A model generated the notes under the pieces. The model saw only the letters and a program-made list of their open reading frames with translations, was not told where the DNA came from and did not search any database. Both the position numbers and the translations under genes were made by a program. Shown here in pieces: positions 16,736 to 27,186 of a stretch of DNA of 31,235 nucleotides. Every line of letters starts with the position of its first letter. Positions within the stretch are counted from its first letter, which is position 1. The stretch is from the NCBI GenBank assembly GCA_943704425.1, contig CALSCP010000692.1, positions 75,977 through 107,211 on the forward strand. Reading direction: 5' to 3'. Source of the DNA: Ministeria vibrans ATCC 50519 (lineage: Eukaryota > Opisthokonta > Filasterea).

Positions 16736-19312
16736 TTAGAGGAGACAGCGACGGAAGACGAAGCGATGAGTGTCGTCGGTAGCGGAGGGGGGCCACTTGA
16801 GCTTGCGGTCCTGAGGGTGCTGATCAGGGCCAATCGGGTATTCTGTTTGAGGGTGTGGTTGTATTAGTATGGAAGTGTGTGCGCTGAATGCGTTTTGCGC
16901 GTGTGTGCGAACCTTTTCCTTCGCGCAATTCGAATAGTTTGTATGAGGTGTAGTCTTCGTGTCGAATGTTGAACCGTCGACACACCATTTCACTGTGCAC
17001 AAGAAACTTGTGTGAGAAAAAGAAACACATACACACACACACACACAAGCAGAGCCTCTTACATTGCTTCTGTGGTTGTCGTTGGATTGCGAATGGGAAA
17101 TGTCTTGAAGACACGTCCAAAGGGATCACCGGGAAAGTAGACGCGCAAAAAGGACTGCATTTCGGAGATGGAGGGCATGCGACGCATCTGCAAGGGCTCG
17201 CTGGGAGTAGTAGTGGCAGTGGCAGTGGTCGTCGAGGTAGAGTCCAGCGGCGCCTTGTATGTCTTAAGGACTTGTACTGCACTGCTGAACACAGTTAGGA
17301 AATACCCTCCTTCGCCTGTCAGAAGTTTAGGCTCGAGCAGTCCTATTTTCAAAGTGTGAGTATTTTTTCTCTGTGTGTCTGTGTGCAGGCATACCCCAAA
17401 GAAGCTCGGCCTCAACTTCGCAGGAGGCCATGCCACTGAGGGCAAGCACATAGATAAAGATAGGAAGGAAGTCATCTGCGCCGAGTACAATGCGCTTGCC
17501 CTGCGCCTGCAGACGCTCCACTATGCGATGCACTGCCGCCACTGAGCTCAGCATGAACTCCAGTTTTTGCAGTGGCAGTGTTGCCTTGGCCATGTTGTGC
17601 AGACATACGACGGCCGGAGACCAATCGGAGTGCGCTAGACGCGGATTGACGCCCATCTCAGTTTGCGAGCGCATCGCAACGGCGCGCATATTGACACTGA
17701 GAGGCGTCAGAGGCTCACTATTGCCCTCCTCCGCTGCACTGCGGTTGCTTTGCAGCGTCCGAGCATTCACCTCCTCCTCCATGCGACGGTATAGCAGCGT
17801 GCGCAGTGGCTTGACCACCAGCCGCTGCAACACCACCTCCTGGATCGCATCGACATTCACTTCCACCATACCATTTGCACTCCCCTCACTGCCCCCCGCC
17901 ACTGTCCCATCCTCCTGTCCTGCTCCTTCATCCTCCCCACATTCTTCACGCAATCGCGCTGTCTCGCGCGCCACAAGACGGTTGACCGGCTCTTGCTGGT
18001 GCTTGCACAAAAAGTGCTTCATTCCATCAATAAACTGCCGCACATTACTTGCCAGCATTGTACCCGACTCAGTGCTCTCGCGCGTGCACACAATAAAGTT
18101 GTCAATGGTGCGCCCTTCCGACGTGTGTTTGCTTGAGCAGGCCTTCATGAGCATCGCTGTGACTAGTTCGTTGATAGAGCGGTGTTCGCGTCGCTGTCGG
18201 CCACCGATGCGTCGCATGAAGGGCCGAATCTTGTTCTTGAGAAGACGAGTACTGCGCGGGAGGGGCGCCGGCACGACGGCCATAGTGGTAGGCGCGGGGG
18301 GTGCTGTGGCGGGTAGTGGGGGTGCAGTGGTGGTTGGAGTGGGAGAAGTTGGAGCGGAGGTTGGATCTGGAGCGGTTGTGCTGTTGTCGTCCGTCGACGC
18401 GTTTGTCGTGGTGCTGTCGCTGGTGGTACTCGCGCGGAGAGTATTGTCAATCTCGTAGGCGGCCACGGTGAAGCTGGAGCGTGCACAGGCCGAGCCGCGC
18501 GAGGGTGAGGAAGAGAGGGTGTCGCTGGAGGGGGACGTGAGGTAGAGGTTTTGTTTGCCGCGCGATTTGGTCGGTGTCTGGCCGACAATGGCTACGCCGC
18601 CGGTGGTACCGTCGCCTGGTGGACGTGGTGGAGGCTTGGGAAGCTTGCTAAAGGCAAGTTTCTTTTTCGGTGAGGAAGAACCGCTCGCGGAGAGGATCGG
18701 AGTTGAGGAGTCGCTCGCGGTCCTGGCGATGCGAGGGGTGCTGTCAAGGGCTTTTGCTGTGGATGTGGGCCGAGAGAGAGCACTCGACTCGACTGAAGCT
18801 TCGCGTGCCATCATGTCAAGGTCTTCGTCGTCGAAAAGCTCGTCGAGTGCCGGGTTTTCTAAGTAGAATCACAATGACGATATTGATTATTGTTATTTTT
18901 ATGGTTTGTTGCAAAGCCAACGGTTGGAAACGACAGGCGCGATAAGCATACCGAACGTTTCAATGTCGTCAGGCGCATCCTGTGCCAACGAACCCACAAG
19001 AGCCGCCATGTTTTTGTCCTTGTCTTGGGCGGAATTGGGCTGGGAAGGGGCGGGGGTCGTGAGCGAGAAGAGCTCGTCAAGGTGCGCTCGCTCCTGCTGC
19101 ACCGCGTGCATTTGTCTGCTGTCGCTGGTGTCGTCGACGTGCGCAACCTGCAACGGGAAGAAGAGCGCGTGTGAGGGAGACCAAAGAGGAGCGTGAAGGG
19201 AGTGTACGTCGTCGAGAAGCTCGTCGAGTTCCGCTGCCATTGTATTGATGGCATCAAAGTAAAGGACTTTGACTCGCGCCTTGGGAGGCAGCGGTGGTGG
19301 AGCGGGGTCCAT
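16736..19312 (-). CDS. Rab5-type GEF with VPS9 and Ras-association domains (RIN-like)
   Basis: Predicted nucleotide exchange factor for Rab5-family GTPases on early endosomes, recruited by a Ras-like GTPase. Exons 19312-19208, 19147-18952, 18858-17395, 17342-17063, 16992-16913 and 16842-16736; phases join and give 743 residues. Residues 1-100 hold three acidic ELDELLDD / LDELF type motifs; 110-300 is Ser/Thr/Pro-rich and disordered with a PPPRPP motif. The helical bundle plus VPS9 domain spans about 305-615. The VPS9 core has ADDFLPIFIYVLALSG (catalytic Asp and Pro) and LLTGEGGYFLTVF (the conserved Tyr and Thr). The C-terminus (about 630-743) has FLRVYFPG, TTTEAIEMVCRRFNI, YKLFELREGKEYPIGPDQHP and ends HRFVFRRCLL, the layout of an RA domain. 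VPS9 followed by RA is the RIN1-3 arrangement, without their SH2 domain. An unspliced reading would stop at 17059, losing the RA second half. Confidence 0.88.
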
Positions 19313-20509
19313 TGAGCGAAGAAGAAAAAAAGTATTCTGTGTTTATACTTTACAGTTAAGGGACTTAGGTCTTAGTACTTTATATTCTATTTGAATTCGC
19401 TTCTCGTGGCTCTCACAGTACAATCGTTGCCACCAGACAACGTGGGCCTGCTGTCAGTGCTGTGGCCTGTGGATCTGCATTCTGCAAGGCCCCAGAAAGA
19501 GTTCAAAGGCAGGCAGCCTACCTAAGGACATTGTTGTCCTGCGACTCTATTCTATTGAAGAAGAAGAGGAATACAGCCCATTGATATAATAATTATTTGC
19601 TCTCAGCCTTGAAAGCTTGGCTCAACCTCGGCTCAACCTGTGGCGCGCCTCAAGGGATATCTTCGTGTTCCCACTTCTCATGCGTGCACTACAGGGTGGA
19701 TGGCGGCAACTTAACTGATTTTACCCTCACTCTCTCAGACAGGCAAGAGAACAAAAAGAGATAATTGTTCCTCTGTAATCACACACCTCACACACACACA
19801 CACACACAATAAAAACTGAAAGAGCGCGCCGGATAATTGTCTCAGCAGACTCTAGAATCTAGATTTTCTAGGATGGGTGGTAGGGAGTCGGAGCGAGTAG
19901 CAGATGAAGCTGTAATGGGTCGTGGATTTGCGGGAGTTGCGGGAGTTGCGGGAGTTGCGGGAGTTGCGTTTGGAGGGAAGGGTTGCCGTTGTCACCGTCA
20001 ACGATGGTGAGCTTTCGGTGCCCACATCTTTCTGGGTCTGTTGGGAACGGTCGAGAAGGAGACGTCGGCGAGATTGCGTTGGCAACTCGGGGAGCGCACA
20101 AGAGTGCGAGCGGCTGTTGTCGAACTGTTGTCCTCTGGCGATGATGTCGCGGGCGTTGTGGTGGCCTTGCAAACGCGACTGGGCATGAGACGTGGCAGAC
20201 GCAGTGGTGGCGCGGCAGGCGTGGAATTGGTGGTCATTGCCGCTGCGGATGCTGTTGGTGGGTTGGGACTTGATTTCTTTTATTGATAGTACTTATTTTC
20301 TCCTTCTTGATCTTTTGAGTAATTTCTTTGGTGTTTGTCACTTTTCTCATTGTTTTCCTCTTGTTTTCCTATTATTGTTTATTATTATATTTTTTCAATT
20401 GTCCCCTCTATACCTTCTCTCTTTTCCCTCGCTCGATCTCTCCCCTCTCCCTTGGTCAAAATTCAAAAATGTTTTTGTTTTTCGCATTGCGACACCGGTA
20501 TGTGTATGC
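19313..20509. other. 1.2-kb region without a recognised gene
   Basis: Between the start of the VPS9 gene and the stop of the membrane protein gene. It contains a CA run (19790-19808), a short inverted repeat GAACAA/TTGTTC (19747-19752, 19766-19771), and a nine-base TGCGGGAGT tandem repeat. Between about 19850 and 20290 both strands are open for 70-100 codons with Ser/Arg-rich composition; a minus-strand frame from ATG 20237 to about 19998 is the best candidate for a small gene, but it has no recognisable domain or convincing splice structure. The part 20290-20509 is T-rich and looks like 3' UTR of the membrane protein gene. I see no RNA gene I can support. Confidence 0.5.
19928..19968. repeat. 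TGCGGGAGT nine-base tandem repeat
   Basis: Four full units plus a partial one, read as repeated Arg-Asn-Ser on the minus strand or Arg-Glu-Leu on the plus strand. Units are identical, suggesting recent expansion. Confidence 0.9.
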
Positions 20510-22261
20510 TCAAAAATCCGACACCATGTTTGGCAAGTAGCCATCGGCTTCTCTCTGCTGAACATGACCAGTCGCCGAGTCAATTGGCCACCTTGAGCCT
20601 GCGTGCGTTTCATCCTTATGGCCAGAATACTGCCTGGCGAACGCCTTGTGGTGGTGCGAGTGCGACATTGCGGGACGAGTCGGGGTCGGCGTTGTCCCTC
20701 CCGTGCCAGATTGGCTTTGGTCGGACGCAGGAGTGCTGGGGTACGAGCTCGAGATATACCCCGAATCGTCGGTCTTCATAATATTATGGTGTTCCAGTGC
20801 CCCCACGTGATTGTCTCTGCTTGCGTCAACCTCCTGTACACGTGTCCCATTGTGTGCGCCCTCCTCCTCCTCCTCCTCCTCCTCCTCCTCCTCCATCCTG
20901 CGCAGTTCCTGCTCCTTTTGTTGCTGTCGCTTATCCCTCGCGTCCAAAAAGCCGTCATAGCCCAGCTGCACTTGTATATTGGCAGCCATGGCGGGCGCAA
21001 GAGCAAGAGAGAAGACAAGGAACTTGATGGTGGCAAAATGCTTGTCCTTGGCGAGTCGCTCGACAATGGGGTTCTGGAAGAAGATCATGCCCGCCTCACC
21101 GAGCGAGGCACACAGCAGGAACGCCATTGCGCTCCAGCACCAATGCTTCAGCGTCTTCTCGTCTTCCGTGCGATAGTTGGTCCGTGCCGCCTGCAGCAGG
21201 AGCCGTTGGTTATACTTGTGAACAGATTGGCGGACTTCAAAGCAGTTCCACAGGATCAAAGCGCCCTCAAGGGTGATGCGGACAATCCACTTGGTGGAAA
21301 TTATGTCCTCCTCAACCAGTGCAAGGAAGACGTTTAAAAGAATGCAGGCAACCTTACGAACCACCGACCACACGGGGATGTATGTCGCTCGTGGCGCATC
21401 TGCCGCGTGTATCGTCTCTGTCAGAGACTCTGCCGTGTTGATGGTGTTGGTGCCTGTCTCGTTCTCTGCCACACCGACAGACGATTGAGAGAAGCAGCGT
21501 TCGAGTGCGTGAACGCAGGCCATGATAAGAGCGGGGAATGTTGAGCACATGAGGGCAGCTGGGATTTGCCAGAAGAAGACGAGAGAAAAGTCAATCTCCG
21601 TGTCAGGTTCTGGGCCAGCAGAGCGCCGTGCGGGTGGCCCGAGGCCTGTGCCATTTGTTGGGGTTGCGTGGTGCTCCTCGCGTGTCTCGTGAAAGTTGCG
21701 GGCCACCAGGAGTTGGATGATAAGCAAGACCCAGCCCACAATATGCAACAATGCACAGTAGGCGGTGGTCGAGAGCACGCGCTTCAGTGTGAGATGGCGC
21801 TCAACCTTGAAAGCTATCCATGCGCACGGAACAACAAATGTGGTGGCCAGCAGAGGAACGGCCGCCTCGGTGTACTTGTGCAACCAAATGAGCGAGGTGA
21901 TCCGCTCCATTGATTGATCAAGGGTGCGACGGTCGACGTAGGAGCGCAGGCCGTAGAGGGACATAACAACGCCGGCAAAGGGGAGGAGGGTGAAGAAGAC
22001 GGTGTGCGCCAAAGGAGCTCTTTGGCGCTCTTCTGGATGGCGGCAGCTCATGTGCACGTGGAAGAAGAAGCAGAATGTCACAGCAATGGCGGCAATCAAG
22101 AGCTCGAAAGCGTGCTTGGTCATGAATGTCACTTCAGCGTCCGTTTCGTCTGGTTCGACCGGTAACGATGCAGCCAATACGCCGAAGCAAATGGGCCAGC
22201 ATGATGACAAGACGAGGAGAAGGAGGGTCATGGCAAGTTGGAAGGTGCCACAGTGAGGCAT
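20510..22261 (-). CDS. Intronless multi-pass membrane protein, possibly TMEM184/OST-alpha-like
   Basis: A single open frame of 583 codons with about 9-10 hydrophobic segments: near residues 8-30, 53-73, 88-107, 126-150, 160-187, 228-255, 303-325, 330-350, 381-401 and 415-435. The start is the first ATG in frame (22261), right before the first hydrophobic stretch (MPHCGTFQLAMTLLLLVL); the frame stays open about 100 nt upstream without an ATG, so an upstream exon is possible. After the last membrane segment comes an acidic poly-Glu run (encoded by a CTC repeat at 20864-20895) and a Ser/Thr/His-rich cytosolic tail. The segment H..CRHPEERQR...LLPFAGVVMSLYGL and a late KFLVF..ALAPAMAA weakly recall the solute-transporter-alpha (TMEM184) fold, but I would not rely on it. 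It is the only larger gene here with no intron. Function unknown. Confidence 0.72.
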   Translation of the reverse strand: MPHCGTFQLAMTLLLLVLSSCWPICFGVLAASLPVEPDETDAEVTFMTKHAFELLIAAIAVTFCFFFHVHMSCRHPEERQRAPLAHTVFFTLLPFAGVVMSLYGLRSYVDRRTLDQSMERITSLIWLHKYTEAAVPLLATTFVVPCAWIAFKVERHLTLKRVLSTTAYCALLHIVGWVLLIIQLLVARNFHETREEHHATPTNGTGLGPPARRSAGPEPDTEIDFSLVFFWQIPAALMCSTFPALIMACVHALERCFSQSSVGVAENETGTNTINTAESLTETIHAADAPRATYIPVWSVVRKVACILLNVFLALVEEDIISTKWIVRITLEGALILWNCFEVRQSVHKYNQRLLLQAARTNYRTEDEKTLKHWCWSAMAFLLCASLGEAGMIFFQNPIVERLAKDKHFATIKFLVFSLALAPAMAANIQVQLGYDGFLDARDKRQQQKEQELRRMEEEEEEEEEEEGAHNGTRVQEVDASRDNHVGALEHHNIMKTDDSGYISSSYPSTPASDQSQSGTGGTTPTPTRPAMSHSHHHKAFARQYSGHKDETHAGSRWPIDSATGHVQQREADGYLPNMVSDF

Positions 22262-22916
22262 TTGGAGGAGGGACAGCGTGTTGGGAAGAGGTGCAAATTT
22301 ACTGACAGTTGAGCCTAAATGGAGCGATGACGAAATGCCCAATTTTACGATTGATTTGACACTCACTGGCGTATGCGTCCGCTATTTTGTATCGTCAAGG
22401 CGCATCGTCCCAAGCAGTACATAGTAACGTGTATGTGGCAACTGAGCGCATGCCTGGCGACTATTATCGATCGCTCGCTTGTTTCATTTTTGAACTTGTC
22501 GAAATTATTTGGTCGAAAATATTGTATATATAGGTCGAATTCAATTACACTCTTGTTTCCCTCTCAGCATTGTACTTCGTACACACTCACTGCACTGTCT
22601 CTTTTAGACAGACTTTTCACTTTAGTACATCGGCATTGAAGCCAAAACAATCAGTCTCTGAGAATACAAAAGAAAAAGTGGCGATCAGTATATACCGGCG
22701 GAGTCACTCGCCGTTAGACACTGACTGATTGCGAAGCAGATGGTACATTGAGTGTAACACACACTTAGCATATGATCTGGCAGAACACACTTTGCTGCGC
22801 ATCTCGTTGTCTTGACTTTGTTTTGGGTATATACTGCTTACAATATACTGCTTACGATTCATTTCTTCTCTTGGTCCTCTCGTCATACACACACACACAC
22901 ACACACACACAAATGT
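22262..22916. other. 655-bp gap between membrane protein start and malic enzyme stop
   Basis: It should hold the promoter of the minus-strand membrane protein gene and the 3' UTR of malic enzyme. A TATATATAG sits at 22526-22534 on the plus strand. A stable stem-loop lies at 22681-22732. Twin ATATACTGCTTAC repeats occur at 22829-22857, and a CA run at 22886-22911 adjoins the malic enzyme stop. No open frame here looks coding. Confidence 0.5.
22681..22740. other. Two-part stem-loop, possible structured RNA
   Basis: GCGATCAGT (22681-22689) pairs with ACTGATTGC (22724-22732) over 9 bp with one G-U, and CGGCGG (22696-22701) pairs with TCGCCG (22708-22713), leaving an internal loop of 6 and 10 nt. 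AGA occurs at 22738-22740, about 14 nt from the internal loop. This is the geometry of a single-hairpin H/ACA guide RNA, but a chance hairpin cannot be excluded. Confidence 0.25.
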
Positions 22917-25181
22917 TCATTCAGCATCGTCAGCAGGTACATCGAGAGGTACATAGTCCTCCCAGCCGGTGGGGGTGTTGTCAACATACGACGAGTACGT
23001 GGGGTGGTAGAAATGGTCGTGGACAAAGTCGCGGGTGTTCGGGGGACGGGGCACATAGGCGGCGATGCCTTGCGCATATGCATAGTCGACGATGGCAATG
23101 GCAATCTCCTCGCTGCATTCGCGGATGCGGTGGAGACGCGGGTAGACGCAGCCGACGGTAAGATCGTCGGGGTTGGTGAGCTCGGAGAGGCGTTCGGCGG
23201 CAATGAGAAAGCACTCTTCGGGAACACGTGACGCCTCGGCAAGGATAATGCCAAGGCCGACGCCCGGAAAGATGAAGGCGTTGTTGCCCTGGCCCGGGAC
23301 GTGCTGCTGACCGTCGATGGTTACAGGCGCAAAGGGGGAGCCGGAGGCAAAAATGCAGCGGCCCTTGGTGTGGGTGTACGCGTGCTCGGCAGAGCACTCG
23401 GCCTTGGACGTGGGGTTGCTCAGGGCAAAGATGGTAGGCTCGTCGCAGTGCAGCATGGCCTCACACACCTCCTGCGTAAATACGCCCGGCTGTGCCGACG
23501 CCCCAATAAGCACCGTGGGCTTAAGCGTGCGCACCATCTCTGCAATGTCTTTGGTCTCGCTCCCTTCATGTGCAAAGCGGCCCTTCTGCGCGTTGATTCC
23601 GCCTGTGCTGCGGCCCTTCACAACCAGTCCCTTGGAGTCCACCAGGAAGATTCGGCTGCGAATTTCCTTCTCGCTCACCCCATTTCGCGTCATCGCATGC
23701 AACACAATCAGCTCCGCAATGCCCAGCGACGCAGATCCTGCTCCAACAAACTACAAGCGAATAATATTGAGTAAAATCTCACCTCTCATAAAGTCCGTCT
23801 CATAGAATACGTCTCTCACTCTCTCCTTGCTCTGTCACTTTGTTTCTTTCTTCCCTCACTTTGGTTTTTTCTCCCTCCTAATTTTCTCTATCACTTTGTG
23901 TTCCCCCCTCCCTCCTTCCTCTTTCTTTCACACCGTGTCGTACCAAAAAGGTGTTGTCGGCAAGAGGCACATTGCGCTTGCGGCTGGCGGAGAGAATACC
24001 GGCAAGGGCGACGGATGCAGTACCCTGAATGTCATCGTTGAAGGTGCATGCCTCGTGGCGGTACCGCTCAAGCAGTGGAAACGCATTAGCATTGCCAAAG
24101 TCCTCAAACTGAATGAGAACGTTGGCGCCAAAGCGGTGGCGAGCGCTCGTGACAAACTCGTCAAGAAGGTCCTGGTACTGCTGGCCACGGATGCGACGCT
24201 GGCGCAAGCCAATGTACGCCGGGTCAGCAAGTAGCTTGGTGTTCTCTGTGCCTACGTCAAGCTGGATGGGCAGACAGTGGTGCGGGCGCACTCCTCCGCA
24301 CGCCACGTACAAACTCAGCTTGCCAATCGGAATTCCCATTCCGCAGCTCCCCAGGTCTCCCAACCCCAGAATGCGCTCGCCGTCTGTCACGACAATCACA
24401 CGCACGTTGGGTTCGGGCCAGTTCTTCATGATGTCATTCATGCGACCCTGGTCACGCGACGACAGAAACAGCCCGCGAGGACGACGAAGCACATGGTGGT
24501 AGTTCAAGCACGACTGCAAAAGAGGAAAGGAAAGAGGAGGTTACAAAGAAGCATGGTGATGAGACGGGGCTCACCTGGCCGACTGTTGGAGTGTACACCA
24601 GCGGCATCATCTCCTCAATGTGGGTCACAAGGACTCTGTAGAACAGTGTCTCGTTGCGGTCCTGCAGCCCCATCAAATAAATGTATCGCTCCAGATCTGA
24701 CGTCTTGGCGCGGACCGTATCCACTGCCATTTTCACTTGAAGCTCCTATGAATGAATGGTATTATTGCACACAACAAAGGGTTTAGCTCTCGCCATACCA
24801 TGCTCATCACACAGGCTGGCATGAGACCATGGATACACAACGCTTGGCGCTCTTGAATCGAAGTGGCGTAACCCCTAGAAGGAGAACAGAGTGGGACAAT
24901 TATCAGCACAAAAAAAAGAGAGCGAGAGAGAGTAAGAGACACTCTGTGCTCCGTGTCTCAGACGCAAGCAGTGCGTACTTGTTGTATTTGCCCTCGCGCA
25001 AGACCTCGCTGCCGCTGAGCACCGTGCGGCCAAAGGGCGTCGTGTGGCGGTCCGGCTTGGCACCTGACGACGCAGGCGCACGCCACGACCAACCAGAGCT
25101 GGTCTCGCGCGGCAGCGTCAAGCTGTTCTCGCCAGACGCATCGTTGCTTGTCTCCCGCGAAATGTTGTGCAGCTCTGACAT
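22917..25181 (-). CDS. ME: Malic enzyme (NAD(P)-dependent, decarboxylating)
   Basis: Oxidatively decarboxylates malate to pyruvate, giving NAD(P)H and CO2. Exons 25181-24979, 24874-24799, 24745-24575, 24513-23944 and 23750-22917 give 617 residues. Motifs in order: [35 protein letters not shown]; catalytic-Tyr YTPTVG (about 144-149); [51 protein letters not shown] with the catalytic Lys; metal-binding [10 protein letters not shown] and FNDDIQGTA; dinucleotide fold [42 protein letters not shown]; and FIFPGVGLG. The SK pair after VD and a further Lys before RFAHE suggest NADP use, by analogy with animal ME1. The first 67 residues are polar, start MSELHN and do not look like a transit peptide, so cytosol is the likely location. 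The divergent 7TM gene starts 164 bp upstream. Confidence 0.95.
23751..23943 (-). other. Malic enzyme intron 4 with reverse-oriented GA-type element
   Basis: On the plus strand the intron is CT-rich with TGTCACTTTGTTTCTTTC (23832-23849) and TCTATCACTTTGTG (23888-23901), i.e. the CAAAGTGATAG word in the sense orientation of this minus-strand gene. The GA run is absent. Confidence 0.7.
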
Positions 25182-25345
25182 GGTTTGGTGTTGGAGGAGA
25201 GAAAAAGGACAGGAAAGTGTGAGATTGAGAATGATCAATGATGATCATCTCCTTGAGAAAAAATATAATATTATCACGCTCGGGATTGACGATTCACGCG
25301 AAAGTCTAAAATCAATCGATTTCATTCCGCTTCTCTCGCTACACT

Positions 25346-26291
25346 ATGGACACCGGTGGTCCAGTTCCTATGCCACTAGCCGCAATGGAAACGGCGGTGC
25401 CGCTGTGGGCGAGCGAGAGTCTTGTGCCCACAGTCATTCCCTTCGTCCCCGACTCCAACGCGACAGTGTATCCTCCCAATCCGGCGCTGCTGGGACGCGA
25501 CTTCTCCTTTACTATCACCTATCTGATGTGCGCAATCACCGCCGTGGTCCTCTTTGTCAAGTAAGAGTGCGGCATGCTCGCTAACCCGTCTGCTCGCCAC
25601 ACCGCACTCCCTACACTCCCCACGCGCTTCTTGTGCGCACCAACACAGTCTATGTGGACCCTTTACTCATATTTTGAGTTTGATGCTGCTCTATCTCCGG
25701 CGACAGTGGCGCTTCGAGCGTGGTAATTCACACTCACACATTGTCGATCTTTCCTTCTTCCCTTAGATCACTGTTGTCGCCGATGAGCCATTCGAAGCAG
25801 CATCAGACACAACGGATGTTTTTAGCACTCACCTTTGTGCAAACCATTGTGCGCTGCGTGTTCTTTCTGGTTGCCTCACTTGCGGAGTTGAACACTCCGC
25901 TGCGCGTCAACAGTGTTGCACTGAATGTGATTGCCTCGCTCCCGACCGTCCTCTACTTCACCATGTTTTCCATTCTTCTGTACCACTGGGTCACCCTCTA
26001 CCACTTTGCTTACAGCTCCCGCCGCGCCAGCATTGCCGTGCGCACTCTCATCGTCCTGCTCAATGTCCTCTTCTACGCCGATGCCGTTGCCTTTTATGTC
26101 ATCACCTATGCGAGCCCCGTTGCCTCAGACTACAGCCAGATCATCTACTTCTCTTCATTGGGTATCTAATTTACTTGAGAGAGAGAGAGAGGAGGGAGAA
26201 AGAAAGAGAGTGATAGAGAGAGAGAGAGAGAGAGGAGAGAGAAAGAAAGAAAGTGATAGAGAGTTTGAGAGAGAGAGACCGAGAGAGAGAC

Positions 26292-26326
<35 letters not shown>

Positions 26327-27062
26327 CAGAGAGACAGAGAGAGACAGAGAGACAGAGAGAGAGAAAGGAGAAAGAAACAAAGTGATAGAGTGAGAGAGGG
26401 GAGAAAAAACCAGGGTGATAGAAAGAGAGGAAAGAATCAAAGGGATAGAGTGAAAGAAGGGGGAGAGAAACAAAGTGGTAGAGTGAAAGAAGGGAGAAAG
26501 AAACAAAGTGATAGAAACAGCGATAGGGCTAACACCGCCTTGTAGGAACCTTTTCTCTTGTTCTTGCACTATTCTTTGCATTTTATGGGTTCCGGCTGTA
26601 TCGTGCCTTTCGGCACGTTTCCATTCGAGCCGGACCGCGCAAGAGCATTGCAGTGACTCGGGTAAGAGTGAAAAATAGATGAAACAAGAGCACGCCCAGT
26701 CTCTCATTTTTGTGCCTTCTTTCTGTGCACAGGTGGGTCTTGTGGCGTGCGTGTGTGTTGTGTGCTTTGTCGTGCGAGGGGTCATTCTAATTGTCGATCG
26801 TGCGGGCATAGACCAGTTCACCGTCTTTATTGTCTACTTTCTCTGCTCTGAGATTGTGCCGACCATTGTCATGCTCATCGTCTTCAACGACGTCCCCAAG
26901 AACCTGGCCGTCGCCGCTGACCGCCGCACCGACTCCCTTCTTTCCGGCCCCATCAACGAGTCCAACGAGTCTGAGGCGCTTCTTGCTCGCCAGCAGTACA
27001 TCCGCCGCTCTCGTCCGCCCATCGAAGTCACCCCCATCTACTACGACAAACTCATCGAATAG
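25346..27062 (+). CDS. Seven-transmembrane protein of the TOM1/THH1 type
   Basis: Predicted seven-pass membrane protein of the family that includes plant TOM1/THH1 and related animal TPRA1-like proteins; their cellular role is poorly defined. Exons 25346-25560, 25767-26161, 26546-26661 and 26733-27062 give 351 residues with every phase matching. The N-terminus is extracellular-like with an NATVYPP sequon. Hydrophobic segments: FTITYLMCAITAVVLFV; RMFLALTFVQTIVRCVFFLVAS; VIASLPTVLYFTMFSILLYHW; IAVRTLIVLLNVLFYADAVAF; GTFSLVLALFFAFYGFRLYR; GLVACVCVVCFVVRGVILIV; and FTVFIVYFLCSEIVPTIVMLIV. The order, the short loops and the last motif (F..SEIVPTIVML) fit the family. The C-tail is cytosolic with RRSRPP and ends YYDKLIE. 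The intron 26162-26545 carries the GA/CAAAGTGATAG repeat. Family call is from pattern and topology. Confidence 0.75.
26175..26520 (+). repeat. GA repeat with CAAAGTGATAG words in 7TM-gene intron
   Basis: Fills the 384-nt intron 26162-26545. GA runs alternate with GACAGA units (26277-26360) and seven AGTGATAG-type words (near 26206, 26252, 26377, 26412, 26438, 26470, 26506), several preceded by GAGAAAGAAA. The spacing of the last five is about 30 nt, like a degenerate minisatellite. Confidence 0.9.
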
Positions 27063-27186
27063 CTTTCCGTTTGTTTGCTTTGTACCACTATTAGTTTGGG
27101 GGGTTTCTTCTCACTGTATCTTATTATTGCAACTGCCGCACATTAATTATATTTATTATTCTTTTTATTATTATTGTATTTTTGAA
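27063..27186. other. Convergent 3' region, 7TM gene and coiled-coil gene
   Basis: Only 124 bp of T-rich DNA (TTATTATT and TTTTTATTATTATTG) separate the 7TM stop from the outermost possible stop of the minus-strand gene, so polyadenylation signals of both strands must lie here. On the minus strand AATAATAATAAAAAG can serve as an A-rich signal. Confidence 0.5.

Noticed and set aside
19397-19406. TCGCTTCTCG, identical to the start of U2 snRNA
   Set aside because: The next conserved U2 segment (branch-site pairing region) is absent, so it is a chance ten-base match.
25650-25733. A hydrophobic plus-strand segment (LCGPFTHILSLMLLYLRRQW) as an extra exon of the 7TM gene
   Set aside because: Including it puts the following exon out of phase or creates a stop; skipping it joins 25560 to 25767 in phase and gives the expected topology.
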